From Trachelipus rathkii (Eukaryota; Arthropoda; Malacostraca; Isopoda; Trachelipodidae): a stretch of DNA of 64,000 nucleotides. Position numbers and translations under genes: made by a program. This document shows, piece by piece, positions 9,891-21,499 of the stretch (positions are counted from its first letter, which is position 1; each line of letters begins with the position of its first letter). Location: positions 12,501-76,500 of the forward strand of contig JABUQX010078598.1 in NCBI GenBank assembly GCA_015478945.1. Reading direction: 5' to 3'. Under the pieces are notes generated by a model that saw only the letters and a list, made by a program, of their open reading frames with translations, searched no databases and was not told where the DNA came from.

Positions 9891-10200
9891 ATTTCTGTTT
9901 TGGGGAGATTGAATATTATTCTCTGTTCAATGTGCAAAAGTTTGAGAGTTGCTGGTGTTTCGTCGGTTTGTGTTTGTGGAATCTCTGGGGGAAAAAACTG
10001 ACTGCTATTGGGTGTCTTATTTACTCATGTTCGGTGTAGCTACTCTATTCTGATTACTACTGGAGTTATTTTGTGGAACACTCTGGGGCTCTAGGAGTGT
10101 TTTTAAGGACATCAGACCAACTTGGGGTAATACTATCTATTCTAATCGTTTCTTTAAAGTCAGGTTGGTCTGATATACTAGGATTAGAATTGGATGATCC

Positions 10201-10962
10201 CGAAAGTACTGGCTGTGAAGGTCAATATTTCTGAAGATCATGATCGTAGATATCGGCTAGACTGACAATCTTAGACCATGGGACTCGTGCTTGGCTATCT
10301 GTTTCTTGTTGAGCAATGTATTCTTTTATCCCTTTCTCTACATATGGTTGAAGACTAAGGAGGAAAGTGGTTCTTAAGGAATCGTGTTCCCTCATGTCAA
10401 GCCCATGGTATGCTATTTTGGCAAGATGCTCAAGTCAGAGAGCAAACATCCGAATACTTTCGCCTTTAGTTCTGTAAGTCTTATAGTATGCTTGAAGTTT
10501 GTACTCATCTTTCTGTTTTTCTTCTTGATGGTACCGAGCTAGAAGAGTTTCTTTAACAGTACCATAGTTCCTATCATCTTTGAGGATTAAGTTATAAAGC
10601 TGTAGGAAAGACCCTTCAAGCTGTCTTCCTAAGACATGGATACATTGGTGTGGCGCGTTCTGATAATTGACTGAGCAATACTGCTCAAAATCGGGGAAGT
10701 AACAGACCAGATCCTGGTCTGTTTCATATTTTAATTTTCCAGGATCAACTACCTTTACCTTCCACGAGTTTCTGGGTAGTTCGGTGAGTAGCATAACTGC
10801 CTGGATCAACAATTCCATATGTTGATTCAAGACATCTGTCTGAGACAGTGAGAATAACTGCGGTGGTAGGCTTCGCCGATTTTCATTCTGAGGTGGAATT
10901 TGATGAAAATTATCAAAAGGGGAAGAAATGGGACCAGAAGTACCTCCAGCCTCAGCATGCAT
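10201..10962 (-). pseudogene. gag: Gypsy gag capsid region
   Basis: Gag forms the particle shell. The ORF starts at an ATG at 10960-10962 with a Pro/Asn/Gln-rich head. It then shows the Gypsy capsid pattern: FPDFEQYCSVNYQNA, then CIHVLGRQLEGSFLQLYNLI, then YGTVKETLLARYHQEEKQK. An in-frame TGA at 10435-10437 interrupts before LEHLAKIAYHGLDMREHD, and the frame continues to LADIYDHDLQKY, where another TGA occurs near 10230. Downstream the frame degrades. The motifs lie in the order and spacing expected for a retrotransposon capsid N- and C-lobe. The Gypsy assignment is an inference from linkage to the pol genes. Confidence 0.8.
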
Positions 10963-10999
10963 AGGTCCGACAACCAGAGTTGTCTATCGGCCGATCCTC

Positions 11000-13850
11000 A
11001 AAGTTTTATCAACAATTAGAGGTGCATCAGGTAGGCGAAACTTTTCACGAAACCTGGTGAGTTGATGAGTCGATTGCTGGAAGTGCACCCATTAGATAAT
11101 GGCACATTCAATGATTTTAAAGTGTTATGGAATCTACGCGCAGTTTCACAGGCAATCGAAAGTCTGATTAGAATTACTGCCGATATGTGATCCCACACAG
11201 GCACAATTAAGCTAAGTTTTCGGATTTCATGTTCAATAGGAGGCTAGCGTGTATGGCAGGTACGGTATAGCTCTTATATGGAGTGTAGGTAGTTTCATTA
11301 CGGTAGATAACTGTCCGTATGAACCCAGACAAAACAACAGGCATAACTTTACTGCTAGCCTCTTAAGTCTACAATGCAAGCGAGAAAGTCGACCATATAT
11401 GCTAAAGGGCCTGCAATGCGGGCTGAATCATATCGTGATCAGGAGTATTCGACATTTAGAAAGTGGTAATCATTCAACTGATCCTTAATAGTAGTCGAAT
11501 CTCTTATTATGGAATAAATGTCTCAGTTATTAAAAAAAATATGTATTATGTCCTGTTGAGGTGTGTCGTGTTCTGGCAACCCATAATGTTTGAACAATGA
11601 GTGGCTCCTGGCTATGCTTTTGTGTGTTTAGTGAGATTTCAGTCACCAAATAAGAAGAAGCCTATGAGAAAGCTAGGCTGCGGGTTGTATCTTCAAAAAA
11701 AATTGTGATATGAATCTTATGTGATAACTTATCACAGAGCTCTTCTGTAGTTTGTGTTTGCGAGTTATAGATTCTTTGCAGTATTTATAGCATTTGAGCT
11801 GTATAATATACGTATACTAACTGCGAAAGTATAGTATTGTGATATGAGTTACACTGTAAGTATTATAATAGTATATAGGATAAGTAGGTATATATGACGC
11901 GATAAAGAAGTATATAGTAGAGGTTATATTTGAAGGCTATTATTAGTAAGTGAGTCATGATAATAGTGATAAAGATGTATGATGTAGTAGGCTGAATAGG
12001 TATAGTAGTGATATTATTAATAACATATAGTAGTTAGACTTAGGATACTGGTATAGTATATGCTTTACGTTTTATGAGACGTACAGTATTAGTTTGATAG
12101 TTACTTATATATTTCATGTAGACTATTAGAATGGAAACTTTGGTAGCGGCCAAGAAGAGACTGCGGACGCCAGATCTAGAGATTGGTGAAGAATGTCGCG
12201 GTATCGTTGGGATACATCAGCATCACATAGAGATCCCATCTGGCGGCGGCGAGCGGATTTTGTGAATTGATCTGTGTGCAGGAGCATCTTAAAGTCCCAG
12301 GGATCTGGCGTACCGCGACGCGCGAAGCGTATTAGCTAGGTAGTGTTACTATCAGGGGTTGTTATGTATGCCATACATACATCTGGGCGTCGGCAAGAGT
12401 CTCAGATGTCGCGCGGTATGATCTCGTTCGTCATGGTGACGGTATCTGACGAGAGACGCTGATAAGTATCCACTATTTCTTCGATCGAGATGTTAGTGCG
12501 CATCTGAGATCAGCCCTAATATCGCATCGCTGATCCGGGATCTATGAGATATGAGGAGTATTGAGAGAAGTCTTTACAGCGGACAGGTCTGATGAGTAGA
12601 CGCATGCGCGACTATGCAGGTTGACGGTAGTAATACAGCCAAATTGCGGGTGCGCATGTGGATCGACGAGATTTCATGACGGACAGTACTTGTGTGCATC
12701 TCTAAACGCGACAGATACTACAGGTAGCCGATCAACTGTAGAGCCGTAGAGTTCGGGCGGCGCACGTAAAGAGTTCGTCATCTGAGGGAGACACGTCGAT
12801 CGAGACTACTGCCAGTCAGAGCACGCAGCCGCGCAGTGCTGCGACTTAATCCGAGCTCAAGATCAGATCTCATTCAGGTAGTACCAGGTTGTGTAAGCAG
12901 TGATGGAACACTGAGCTATTGTATAGCGGACGCATTAGTTCACGAATAGGTTCGCGAAGATCTGATCATCCACACCTATGATGGTTGTATATGATTAATT
13001 TACGGTATATGGGCGCGATCAGCGACTGTGAAGTACTCTAATGTAGTGCGCTTGCTTAATGATTATGAAAGAGATGTACTTTAGTAAAGTTACAGCTTGA
13101 GCGCGTATCAGAGTTGTAAAATGAGATTAGATATATTGTAATTACTATTATCATAGATGTAATATATAGCGTGAATAACAGCTCTAAGTAGCTACTATTA
13201 GGAGAGTCTGTGAATAGTATGTAGTCGTACTTAATTTAAAAAGTAATAGTACGGATATATGTAGTTCCTATATTATTATAGTATAAGTTCGCTCCTATGG
13301 AGTTAGTCTGATTACTAGAAATATGTCTAATATCAACAAGTAAAATACTCACGCCATGGACATACAGTTATCATATTTAATGCAGATTTAGTTCTGCAAG
13401 ATTGCCGTGATGCATGTGACACGACGAGAGTCTGTATACATGAGACCCGCATGATTGTGATGTGTTAATTCATTTCAAATAGTGGACGATGACTTCAGTA
13501 TGCGCGGCCACAGTATGACATGCACGGGCTCAGACAAATATGCGTGTGTATATGTGTACAGACATCGTGCATTAATGTCCGGAGAAGCCAACTGTAAGCA
13601 ATAATAGAGGTGGGCCTGTGATAGTACGGTCAGCCGAGGACGATTATTATTCGCGTTGCTTAATCAGCGGAGGGTGTGGGTAACTTCTGTGCAGAGCGGA
13701 ACTGTGTCATACGATAAGGCACGCAGAAGTGAGATAGACCGATAATGTCGGGATTAAACTGGGTTCAGTGTCGTTTGTCTGTATACTATAGGGCCAATTA
13801 ATCGCTCGTTGATGGTTGTACGAAGGATTTAGCTAAACGGGGAATGAGCC
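11000..13850. other. Stop-rich sequence without recognisable gene
   Basis: I see no gene, LTR or TE motif here. All frames carry frequent stops. From about 11.8 to 13.8 kb the text is random-like, with few homopolymer runs and many TAG/GTA/GATC words. It includes a patch of higher GC at about 12.13-12.9 kb. The texture differs from flanking DNA and may reflect low-accuracy consensus. Confidence 0.5.
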
Positions 13851-13899
13851 ATTACGTATATTCATATTGAGTTAAACTTGAGATTTGAAGCAGTAATCT

Positions 13900-14760
13900 T
13901 TTTTAAGTTGAGCTGTTCGAGCAATTAGATATTGTTAAAGGAGTAAATTGGGGAATATCGATATCCACGTTCATGATAGCACGGATTTGCTGTATTTAGA
14001 TACCGCTACTTCGTGTATATAAGATGTTAGTTCGGGGTGAGCATGTGTGGATGGGATTGAATGTTGCAAAGCGCGACCTGTGCAGTGATTTTAAGTTGCT
14101 ATTGTGATGTAAGAAGTAGCATCTCGTTGATATGGAGTAGGAAAGGAAATAATACTCTATGAGGACGATTGGAGATATGTCAGATTATTTATCAATATGT
14201 CACTTCGATATTGTCGAGAGTTTCTGCTACTAGGAAGATATTTAATGCAGGAGGAAAGTTTAGTCACAGAGCGTAAGTTGTGTAAGTCCAATGTTATCTA
14301 TACATTGTTGGTAAATGCCATGTAAATACATGCCATTGGCGTTTCGCCTATGTAGTGTTTGCTTGTTGCATCTATTTAGACGAGGGATTTTAATAATAGT
14401 TATCACGTATTATTAGTATTCAAAAGCTAGGTCGATGACTGGAAAGATTATAGAGAGTTCATGAGGGTTTGGGGATTTGGTAGTTTGATGGTGTTCATTG
14501 ATATAACATTGTTTGAAGTAGATGTGTTTACAGTTTGGTATACGGGCGCAAGAGTTTATTTGTATAACGTGTTGGTTGTGTTAGGGTTAAGCGTGTTTTG
14601 TGGTTTTAGGAGTTTGAATGCTTTGTAGAATTATTGGTATGAGGCATACGCTTAAGTTTTTGACTTTGAAAGTTTTAATGATTTGTTTTCTTTTCATTGG
14701 TTCTAAGTACATTGTGTTGCCCAAATTCCAAGTGACCCAGTCGGACTGAAAGGGCTAAGA
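13900..14760 (+). repeat. Left arm of a large imperfect inverted repeat
   Basis: This G/T-rich arm matches the reverse complement of 15480-16230. Best blocks: 14346-14381 pairs with 15770-15810, sharing CCTATGTAGTGTT. 14455-14500 pairs with 15657-15698, sharing AGTTxATGAGG, GGGATTTGG and AGTTTGA. 14280-14289 pairs with 15858-15867. The block midpoints agree at about 15.07-15.08 kb. Near the loop they shift to about 15.12 kb, which implies an indel of about 80 bp. No coding content is seen. Confidence 0.65.
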
Positions 14761-15479
14761 TTTTTTAGTAGTTTTCTGATGGTTCTGAATCACGCATGTA
14801 ATCGTAGAGGAATAAGGAGGCTGTAGGTTTTGTGGTGTGATTTGGCGTCAAGTAGCAGGCATTGGTTTAAATCAGACATGTTGTTAAATCGAATGTGATT
14901 TTTTATGAAAAAAATCATAATTTTTTATCAGAAAAAGGATCACCATCCCTGGTTTATAATGTAGGAAATTATTTTCGGACCAGATTATGAGATATCGAGA
15001 AATGAAATGGTGATTGTTATTTAGGAAAGCGCTCTATGCGAACATTAATATCTTTGGTGTATCTCTGTTATCATACAATTTCTTAAATGTTGCAGCGGTT
15101 TGTCAGTTTTTATCCTTCGGTATAAAGCAAAAACACTTGTCTATCTAAATCTGAGCCACATTAATTGATTCAAAACCGATGGTTGGTGGAAATAATTGTA
15201 TTTTTCTATATTTTCCATTGTATACTAGTATACTTTAATGGTATGGGGGCGAGTCGAGGAAGCCCATTAAGGTGCTGTTTATCAATATTTATTTTTGGAG
15301 ATTGTGAAGTACATCATGATCGATATGAGTTAGATGAAGCATACAGGCGGACTTTGATGAATGGGGAATGGTCGATACTGAAAGTTATATTAGCTGGTGT
15401 AGTCAGAGTTGTGGTTTTCTAGAAGTTATGTAAACGGCAATTGTGATTTAGTGGTGAAGCGTTTAGATCTGATAACAAA

Positions 15480-16230
15480 AGCGTAGCAAAAGCTGACCCA
15501 GGGTTAACTAACTTACGAGAATAACACTATGAAGTTAGTGTCTTGAATGCAATGTTGGGACAGAATGCCAATACTAGTTCAGTACACTCGTATATCCCTT
15601 AACATCAAACGATAGAACACAACACAATTTACTTAAAAATCCATAGTATCTCAGTAACACACATTTCAAACTCCAAATCCCAATCCTCATAACTACGCAA
15701 ACACGGTACTTCAACCCAAAAACTTAGAGCACTCCTAATTTTCTTAGACTTTCTGGCATAGCATACAAATCCACATCTATAAATTGGCACGAGCAACACT
15801 ACATAGGGGAAACACAATCAATTTTGGATAACACCCCGATTTACCCACATAAAGCATGACTTTACACATGATATAATTTTCTTCTCATTACTAATCCATC
15901 AGATACCAGTACACAATCATCTTATAATTGTACGATCCTCCCAAATTATTCTACCCATCCAAGACACAGACACTACAACAAGAAAAATAACTGGTCTTCT
16001 TCTATTAAAATTAAATGTAAAAACATCCAAAATTCAAATACTTCAACAGGAAACCTTAACATATGCACGAATATCATCCGAAGAACTTTAATGGTTAAAT
16101 AAAGTACGAATAACTTTAAACATGACCAGTCAAACCTAAATTTAAAACATCACCTATTGTCCTTTTAATTTATTCACCCAGGTTGCCAGCAAAAAACAGA
16201 ACACTAATATCGTATAATATTGCTCATCAT
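15480..16230 (-). repeat. Right arm of the large imperfect inverted repeat
   Basis: This A/C-rich arm is the mirror of the left arm. The sharp switch of strand composition at about 15.58 kb is itself a sign of the inversion. A spacer of roughly 0.6-0.7 kb (about 14.86-15.42 kb) shows no self-match. The minus-strand open frame at 15629-15817 lies inside the arm and resembles nothing. Confidence 0.65.
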
Positions 16231-16489
16231 TCTTGATCAGTATCAGGGTTCCTGGAGTATACGACGCGACAAGGAAGTGGAAAGCTCGGAGCTCTCTACC
16301 CTAATACTCTTAAAGCACATTAGACGCTGTGGAAATAATTATTGGTGTTGCAAAGCAGTATTCATTGTACATATCACAGTGGCACATTCCGATTAATGTA
16401 AGTCCTTGTTAATATCATATCTCTGTTTTGTTGTATGTCTCACCTCAGGGGTTTTAATAATATGATACTTATAGTTACTTAGAAGTTCT

Positions 16490-17260
16490 ATACCCGTATA
16501 ATAGATATAAGTATATAGAGCATATATAATATAATATATGACTATTTATAGGTATATATAGTATATAATCATATTATGATTGATATATATATCTATACAT
16601 ATTAGTATGACTACGTCATGTAATGAATCATATTGATCATACTCACACGGTTAATATAATAGCTATTTATATACTTACTATACTATGTATACATATTTAT
16701 CATATAGACTTAATTTATATGTTGTGCACACGTAGATTAACTGTACTATTATATTAGTATAAGATAGTACAACGATATATATATATAGTATTTATGCCCG
16801 CTTCAATATTATCTAATTAATTAATCTATGGTATACTATGATGAAGCGTATAAGTATAGTATACTAATAGATACTATAGATAAATAATAAACCTATATGA
16901 TGCTCATTATATTAGTAATAGATTATAGCGTCTATCTATATCAGTATATATATTGGTGGACATTTCTAGCTATATAATACTTTATACCTCTTTTCGCACG
17001 ATACTATAATTATATATTACTGAGTAATACTCTAGGTAGGGCACTATGATACAGTTATATATATAAGGTATATATATCTAGTGTGATATTACTTAAGGAG
17101 TACCGGTGTACTATATAATACTGGCAATATGATATAATTATACCGTTTATCGAGGTATAATCGTATTATTAATATATATATAGTACTATATTAGACTATC
17201 CAGTATTTATATTATATAATGATCGGTAATATAGTAAGATACTTAATATAGGCGTAGTGT
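16490..17260. repeat. Degenerate TA-rich block
   Basis: This long irregular run of TATA, ATAGTA and ACTATA words lacks a fixed period. It is probably an eroded (TA)n array. Similar blocks recur at 17950-18180, 22125-22300, 22870-23060 and 25205-25410. Confidence 0.7.
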
Positions 17261-20030
17261 ATAGTATATATATACTAACTACTACTATGACCCAGGCGAC
17301 AAAAATGATAATACTGGTAAAGTTCTTGATAACTCTCATGAACATGACTGACAATTTATGGTTATCTATTTTAGCAGGTACACGAGCCAAGTTAATTATT
17401 AATAAATTTACTTTTATGGCTCAGTAGCACATTGGAACATTTAGTTATTATTGCACACCTTAGTAGAACTTTGGAAGATGTAATTTGCGTATGCTGTGCA
17501 TCAAAACGATACACACAGAATAGAGTGTAAGAAAAAGCAAATTCATCAGATTTAACAACCCGCTCTACCTCTATTCTTGTTGTATGAGTTGAAGCATGAA
17601 TTACAGTGGTTTTCTATCGGAATCTCTGCTTGCATGCGTTTTGGTGAGGGAAATGGGGTATAGAAAAATGTTCAACAAAATATATTTTAGCTAATTAATT
17701 GATTATGTTGTGAAAAGAATTATTGCTTAAACTAGTGGTCATACAATGTAGCACTGGTGCCGAAAACTGTCGAACGAATATATATTAATATTTTTTTTTT
17801 ATTATCGCATAAGTTTTTGTTGTGTACATGTCGAATTAAAATCACAAACTATGATACACATGATATGAACTAATTATTATATTGCCATGCTTCCAGCAGC
17901 AGGAATGTAAGTGCGGGACCGAGACGTTCTAGCGTGTGCGCCTCGTGCATTGTGATATAGTTATATAAGTAATAGTTATACTATATCTGCATGAAACTAG
18001 TATAACTACCGTATCACATATATATATATATAAATAGGATATACTATAATATAGTTATAATATATTCCCAAGAAAGGATGATATATATCACTATGAAGAA
18101 TCATGATATGTTATACTATACTATATTATACTATATTTACCGTATACTTAGGTATAATGTACTATAGTCCGTGTACGTAATTGTAGTTATTGAGAGAAAT
18201 TCGGATTTTAAAAGTTGATTAGGTTTTTGTTATAGTTAAGAATTTTATTATTTTTACACATGAAACAGTCTGAATATAAATCACGGTTCGGCACGCGCAG
18301 TTTCTACACTAAACATTAGAATCCATAGAGCCGCCACCAGAGGAGTTAGCTTTAAGTTGCTGGCAGTATGTCGTTAGGGTTAGGTTTGGACCATTAGAAA
18401 GGAACTTTTAACACCCCAACAAACCTTTAACCTAACCATTACCTAGCTCTCACTGGCCAGCGAAAATAAAGCAAGCACCTCGTGAGCAGGCTTTATGGGT
18501 TCAGTGTTGCAGAGACCTTGCCTAACCTGTATGGAGCGATTGATGTTGCTGTAAAAGCGCTACTTCATTAAAAGAAATAATAGTCTAGTATGTCATTCCA
18601 TTACTTATATTCAATATGTGTGTGGAACAAAAAACTAAGAAACTGGCAAATCGTGGCACGCAGACTATATATATCGAAGGCTGCGGGAGGGTCGGAGTAC
18701 GTGCAATGTCTTCTCAGGAGTTAGTTGAAAAATCTCTTGCCCAAAGTGGAGTCCGAAATTAACTTTGGCAAGATGGAGTAGAAGTACAAAAAATTCCTGT
18801 TGTAAAGTAATGGGAGTCAAGAGACGAAGAATTCCTATCTGTTCGTGTGACACACAGAATAAGTTTTAAGATCACATTATCTTATTGATTATTAATTAAA
18901 TTAACTGACTACTCTGCACTATTATTAAATCGCACACGGTAAAAATAAAACACATAAAAAATAAAGTGCACAGCTGTTTTATAAAATAAAAATGATTTGC
19001 GATTATAAATTGTTATGAGGCGCATGTTACTTTCTGAAACTCGATAAACTAATTTGTTCTGTCAACTGTAATTCGCGCCTGGCAGCGATCTTATACATGG
19101 CTTTAGCCGGGTCTTACCATTTAGCATTTGGAAGGATTAGATCATCTGGAACAAGAGTGGTATAGTGTGATTTTTTGTATTCCTCTAGAAAGCACAGGCG
19201 AGACAAAAAAAGTCTAGATTGATAGAGCAGGCGCTGGATCGGATCTCGCGCGTATCCAGAAAATGTTTTACTAGTACCTCTGCTATCGAGCACTAAGCGG
19301 TGGAGGTCACGAACGAGAGTTGTTTTAATTTCTGACTGCTGGAGTCTGGAGTCAGAAATTTGTGTATTGTATTGAGTGAATAGTTTGGAGTATGGAATTT
19401 TTTGTTTAGTGGAGTTTGGAGTCGGAATATTTTTGTTTAAAGGTGGGAGTAGAAGAGTCAAAGCTTCCCAAATTATGAATTTTAAGTGAGCTGCAGAGTC
19501 AAAAAGAATACGCCTATAGCCTTAAACCTTAATGAATAGTATGTACTTTTTTGGTTCTGAGCAGTTCAAATATGTCTAAATACAGGGTAGATCACACTGA
19601 AAAGTTCTTGAATTTGAAATCGCCTGACTTTTCCCTGACAAAATCGCGCAAATTTGTTTCCTTGTACTAGGTACGGGTGTTACGTAGTTGAATTTTTGGC
19701 GTTTCAAATATTTAATTAATCATTAGTTGCATCATATTTGCAAATCATGTTAATTAAATTATTGAAAATTATACTTTAGAAACCTGTTCGATACGCATCA
19801 TAGGAGATGATAAACAGTTTCGTAAGTTCATCCATCCAATGGATGAATCTTAAAAAATATAGCCATTTTTTTTTTTTGTTAGTCAATGCATAGCCTCTAG
19901 AACCTGTTTCCGGCATCGTGACCGCGTCCAACGCAACGTCCGCTTTTCTTAGTTTTCTTTCCAAAGTTAACAGTTTTTTTGATCACCAAAAAGTAATAAT
20001 ATTTAAAGAAGCTTACATTAATTGCAGACC
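17260..20030. other. Non-coding stretch
   Basis: No supported gene is present. It contains a TA block at 17950-18180 and a short hairpin-like pair of TTAGGGTTAGG and CCTAACC words at about 18374-18440. Clustered GGAGTCTGGAGT/GGAGTCGGAAT words at about 19335-19430 resemble the motif of the 50-kb tandem array. The minus-strand ORF at 19114-19461 (115 codons) crosses these repeats and matches nothing I know. Confidence 0.4.
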
Positions 20031-20035
20031 TAAGG

Positions 20036-20575
20036 GTGAATAACGATCAACACTGTGCACACGAGAAAGGTTCTAATGGGTTAGACTTGTTTCTTCTCAA
20101 GAGGGCTCTGGAATTTTTTGATTTTATAGAAGTCCTTCTTCTGTCAAAACGCTTTCACAGAAGTTTTAAGCATCGTTTCTCTGTCTCATTCCGAAGGTTA
20201 TATGATCTGTATATGGATATTTTCTTTTTTCAAATCCTTATGTTAAATTCTCTTGCTTCTTTTTTGGGTTCTGTTGTTGGACTCCTGTTGAGGATGGTTC
20301 TTTACATATTACTGATGGGAGCGGTCTCGTACTACATGTTGTCAAGACATTTTTTGAGTGTAGGAACTCTTTATGAATACTGTCATGCAAGCGATCATTA
20401 TAGTGATTCTGCTCTGTTCTGTGTGAGGAATGCAAGACTACTGGCTTCGTCGTATCCGAGTTTTGCCCGTCGCACTAAAATTGCACTCAAAATTTTCACT
20501 AGAAGACACCCCCATCTACCACGAGCTGATCGCATATTATGCCACAATGGCGAAAGCTACAGTCCTAATTTATGA
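20036..20575 (+). CDS. Hypothetical ORF, 179 codons
   Basis: This is one of the longer uninterrupted frames in the window and lies in a stretch of ordinary composition. The protein has a basic, aromatic N-terminal half (SKRFHRSFKHRFSVSFRR). A hydrophobic segment of about 25 residues follows around positions 70-95 (ASFLGSVVGLLLRMVLYILL), and the tail is Arg/His-rich. I recognise no family, there is no clear promoter, and the start is simply the first available codon. A membrane protein exon or a chance frame are both possible. The reverse strand here also has open stretches, so the coding strand is uncertain. Confidence 0.2.
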   Translation: MNNDQHCAHEKGSNGLDLFLLKRALEFFDFIEVLLLSKRFHRSFKHRFSVSFRRLYDLYMDIFFFQILMLNSLASFLGSVVGLLLRMVLYILLMGAVSYYMLSRHFLSVGTLYEYCHASDHYSDSALFCVRNARLLASSYPSFARRTKIALKIFTRRHPHLPRADRILCHNGESYSPNL

Positions 20576-21004
20576 CATTTTGCCACAAATTCCACATAAC
20601 ATTTGACTTCCAAGCTACACTATACGAGATAAAAAAAGCTAAATCAAAGTTCTATTCCATAATATATGACCCAGCCAAGAAACTACTTTTGAATTTTGAA
20701 ATGTCAACTCTGTAGCATGAGCTTCACTGCAAAGTAGAGTGATATGATGTTGCTTTTTGCTTTCCCTGAAAAATGAGGGATGCACGTCCATCAGATCTAA
20801 ATTCGATTTACGATTTCATCAGCCTCCCATTTTTAACCTTTGAACGCTACCGCCAGCTATCCGGAAAGGAAGTGTGACTTACTCCTAATAATCTGCACAC
20901 ACACGTTTAAAGACTTTTTAATCTCCCTACACCATTTAATGCTCCATAGTAATTGCAAGATCGTTGTAACATCATCTTTAAATGCAAAAAGATGAAAAAC
21001 TGGA

Positions 21005-21438
21005 TTGATAAATGCGGGTTTTGGGATTAGGTTATTAATAGAGGACTCAGGGTCATGTTACAATCGGTTGAGTATGATTAGAAGAATTGATGGAATGGCA
21101 TACATGTGTTCAAAGTGCAACACTTACTTCAACGTAATTTGTCAGCTTAATGCTAGAATGAATCAGGATTTTTCACAATGTGGTTTTGAATCTCGCCTCG
21201 CCCGCTTCCTCTCGACGCTTCACATTTCACACATGGACGTTTCCCCTCGTGTGAATGTGCAAACTGATCGGGTTTGGGCGTCACATGTTAGGACTCAGAT
21301 CAAGAGTCTTCTTTTATACATCTTTAAAGAACCAGTTTGTACCTTGGAACTTATCACGGCTCCTTTCCCAACCACTCTGATAAACCCTGACTGGGGATTC
21401 AGTTGTGACAATTCCAACCACATGGTCGTTCAAAGGTT
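21005..21438 (+). CDS. Possible exon of unknown gene
   Basis: The frame runs 163 codons to 21496, but after HMVVQR the remainder is a poly-Phe/Leu translation of T-rich DNA. GTTCAAAG|GTTAGTTTTTTTTG at about 21428-21445 looks like a 5' splice site, so a genuine exon might end at about 21435. The protein contains MCSKCNTYFNVICQLN (three Cys, not a full zinc finger) and otherwise shows no familiar domain. No second exon or acceptor partner could be matched. Confidence 0.25.
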
Positions 21439-21499
21439 AGTTTTTTTTGTTTTTTTGACGTTATTTTTTATAAATAAATTAATAAAATATCCTTAAACT

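Larger units (their letters stand above)
1980..10962 (-). mobile_element. Degenerate Gypsy/Ty3-like LTR retrotransposon, LTRs not found
   Basis: This is one retroelement reading from 10962 down to 1980. The domain order is gag capsid, zinc knuckles, aspartic protease, linker and RT start, RT stub with RNase H, OTU-like domain, integrase, and pol tail. Integrase after RNase H places it in Gypsy/Ty3 rather than Copia. Gag and protease share one frame phase apart from a slip in the nucleocapsid. From RNase H to the end of pol everything shares another phase. A GC-rich insertion of about 3 kb (roughly 4993-8005) splits the RT. I count at least 13 in-frame stops in the recognisable coding blocks: 8 TGA, 4 TAG and 1 TAA. 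No env-like ORF follows pol. I could not find a primer binding site or a matching LTR pair, so the true ends are unknown. It cannot make functional proteins. Confidence 0.9.

Noticed and set aside
9259..10039. Plus-strand ORFs of 91-119 codons
   Set aside because: They lie opposite the clear minus-strand gag nucleocapsid and are shadows of it.
1980..10962. Reassigned TGA codon because most in-frame stops are TGA
   Set aside because: Other stops and frameshifts occur too, and mutational decay of CGA and TGG explains the bias more simply.
18370..18445. TTAGGGTTAGG and CCTAACC words suggesting a telomere repeat
   Set aside because: There are only two or three imperfect units in opposite orientation, with no array. 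Arthropod telomeres need long (TTAGG)n.
19114..19461. 115-codon minus ORF
   Set aside because: It includes GGAGTC-type short repeats and shows no domain; probably chance.
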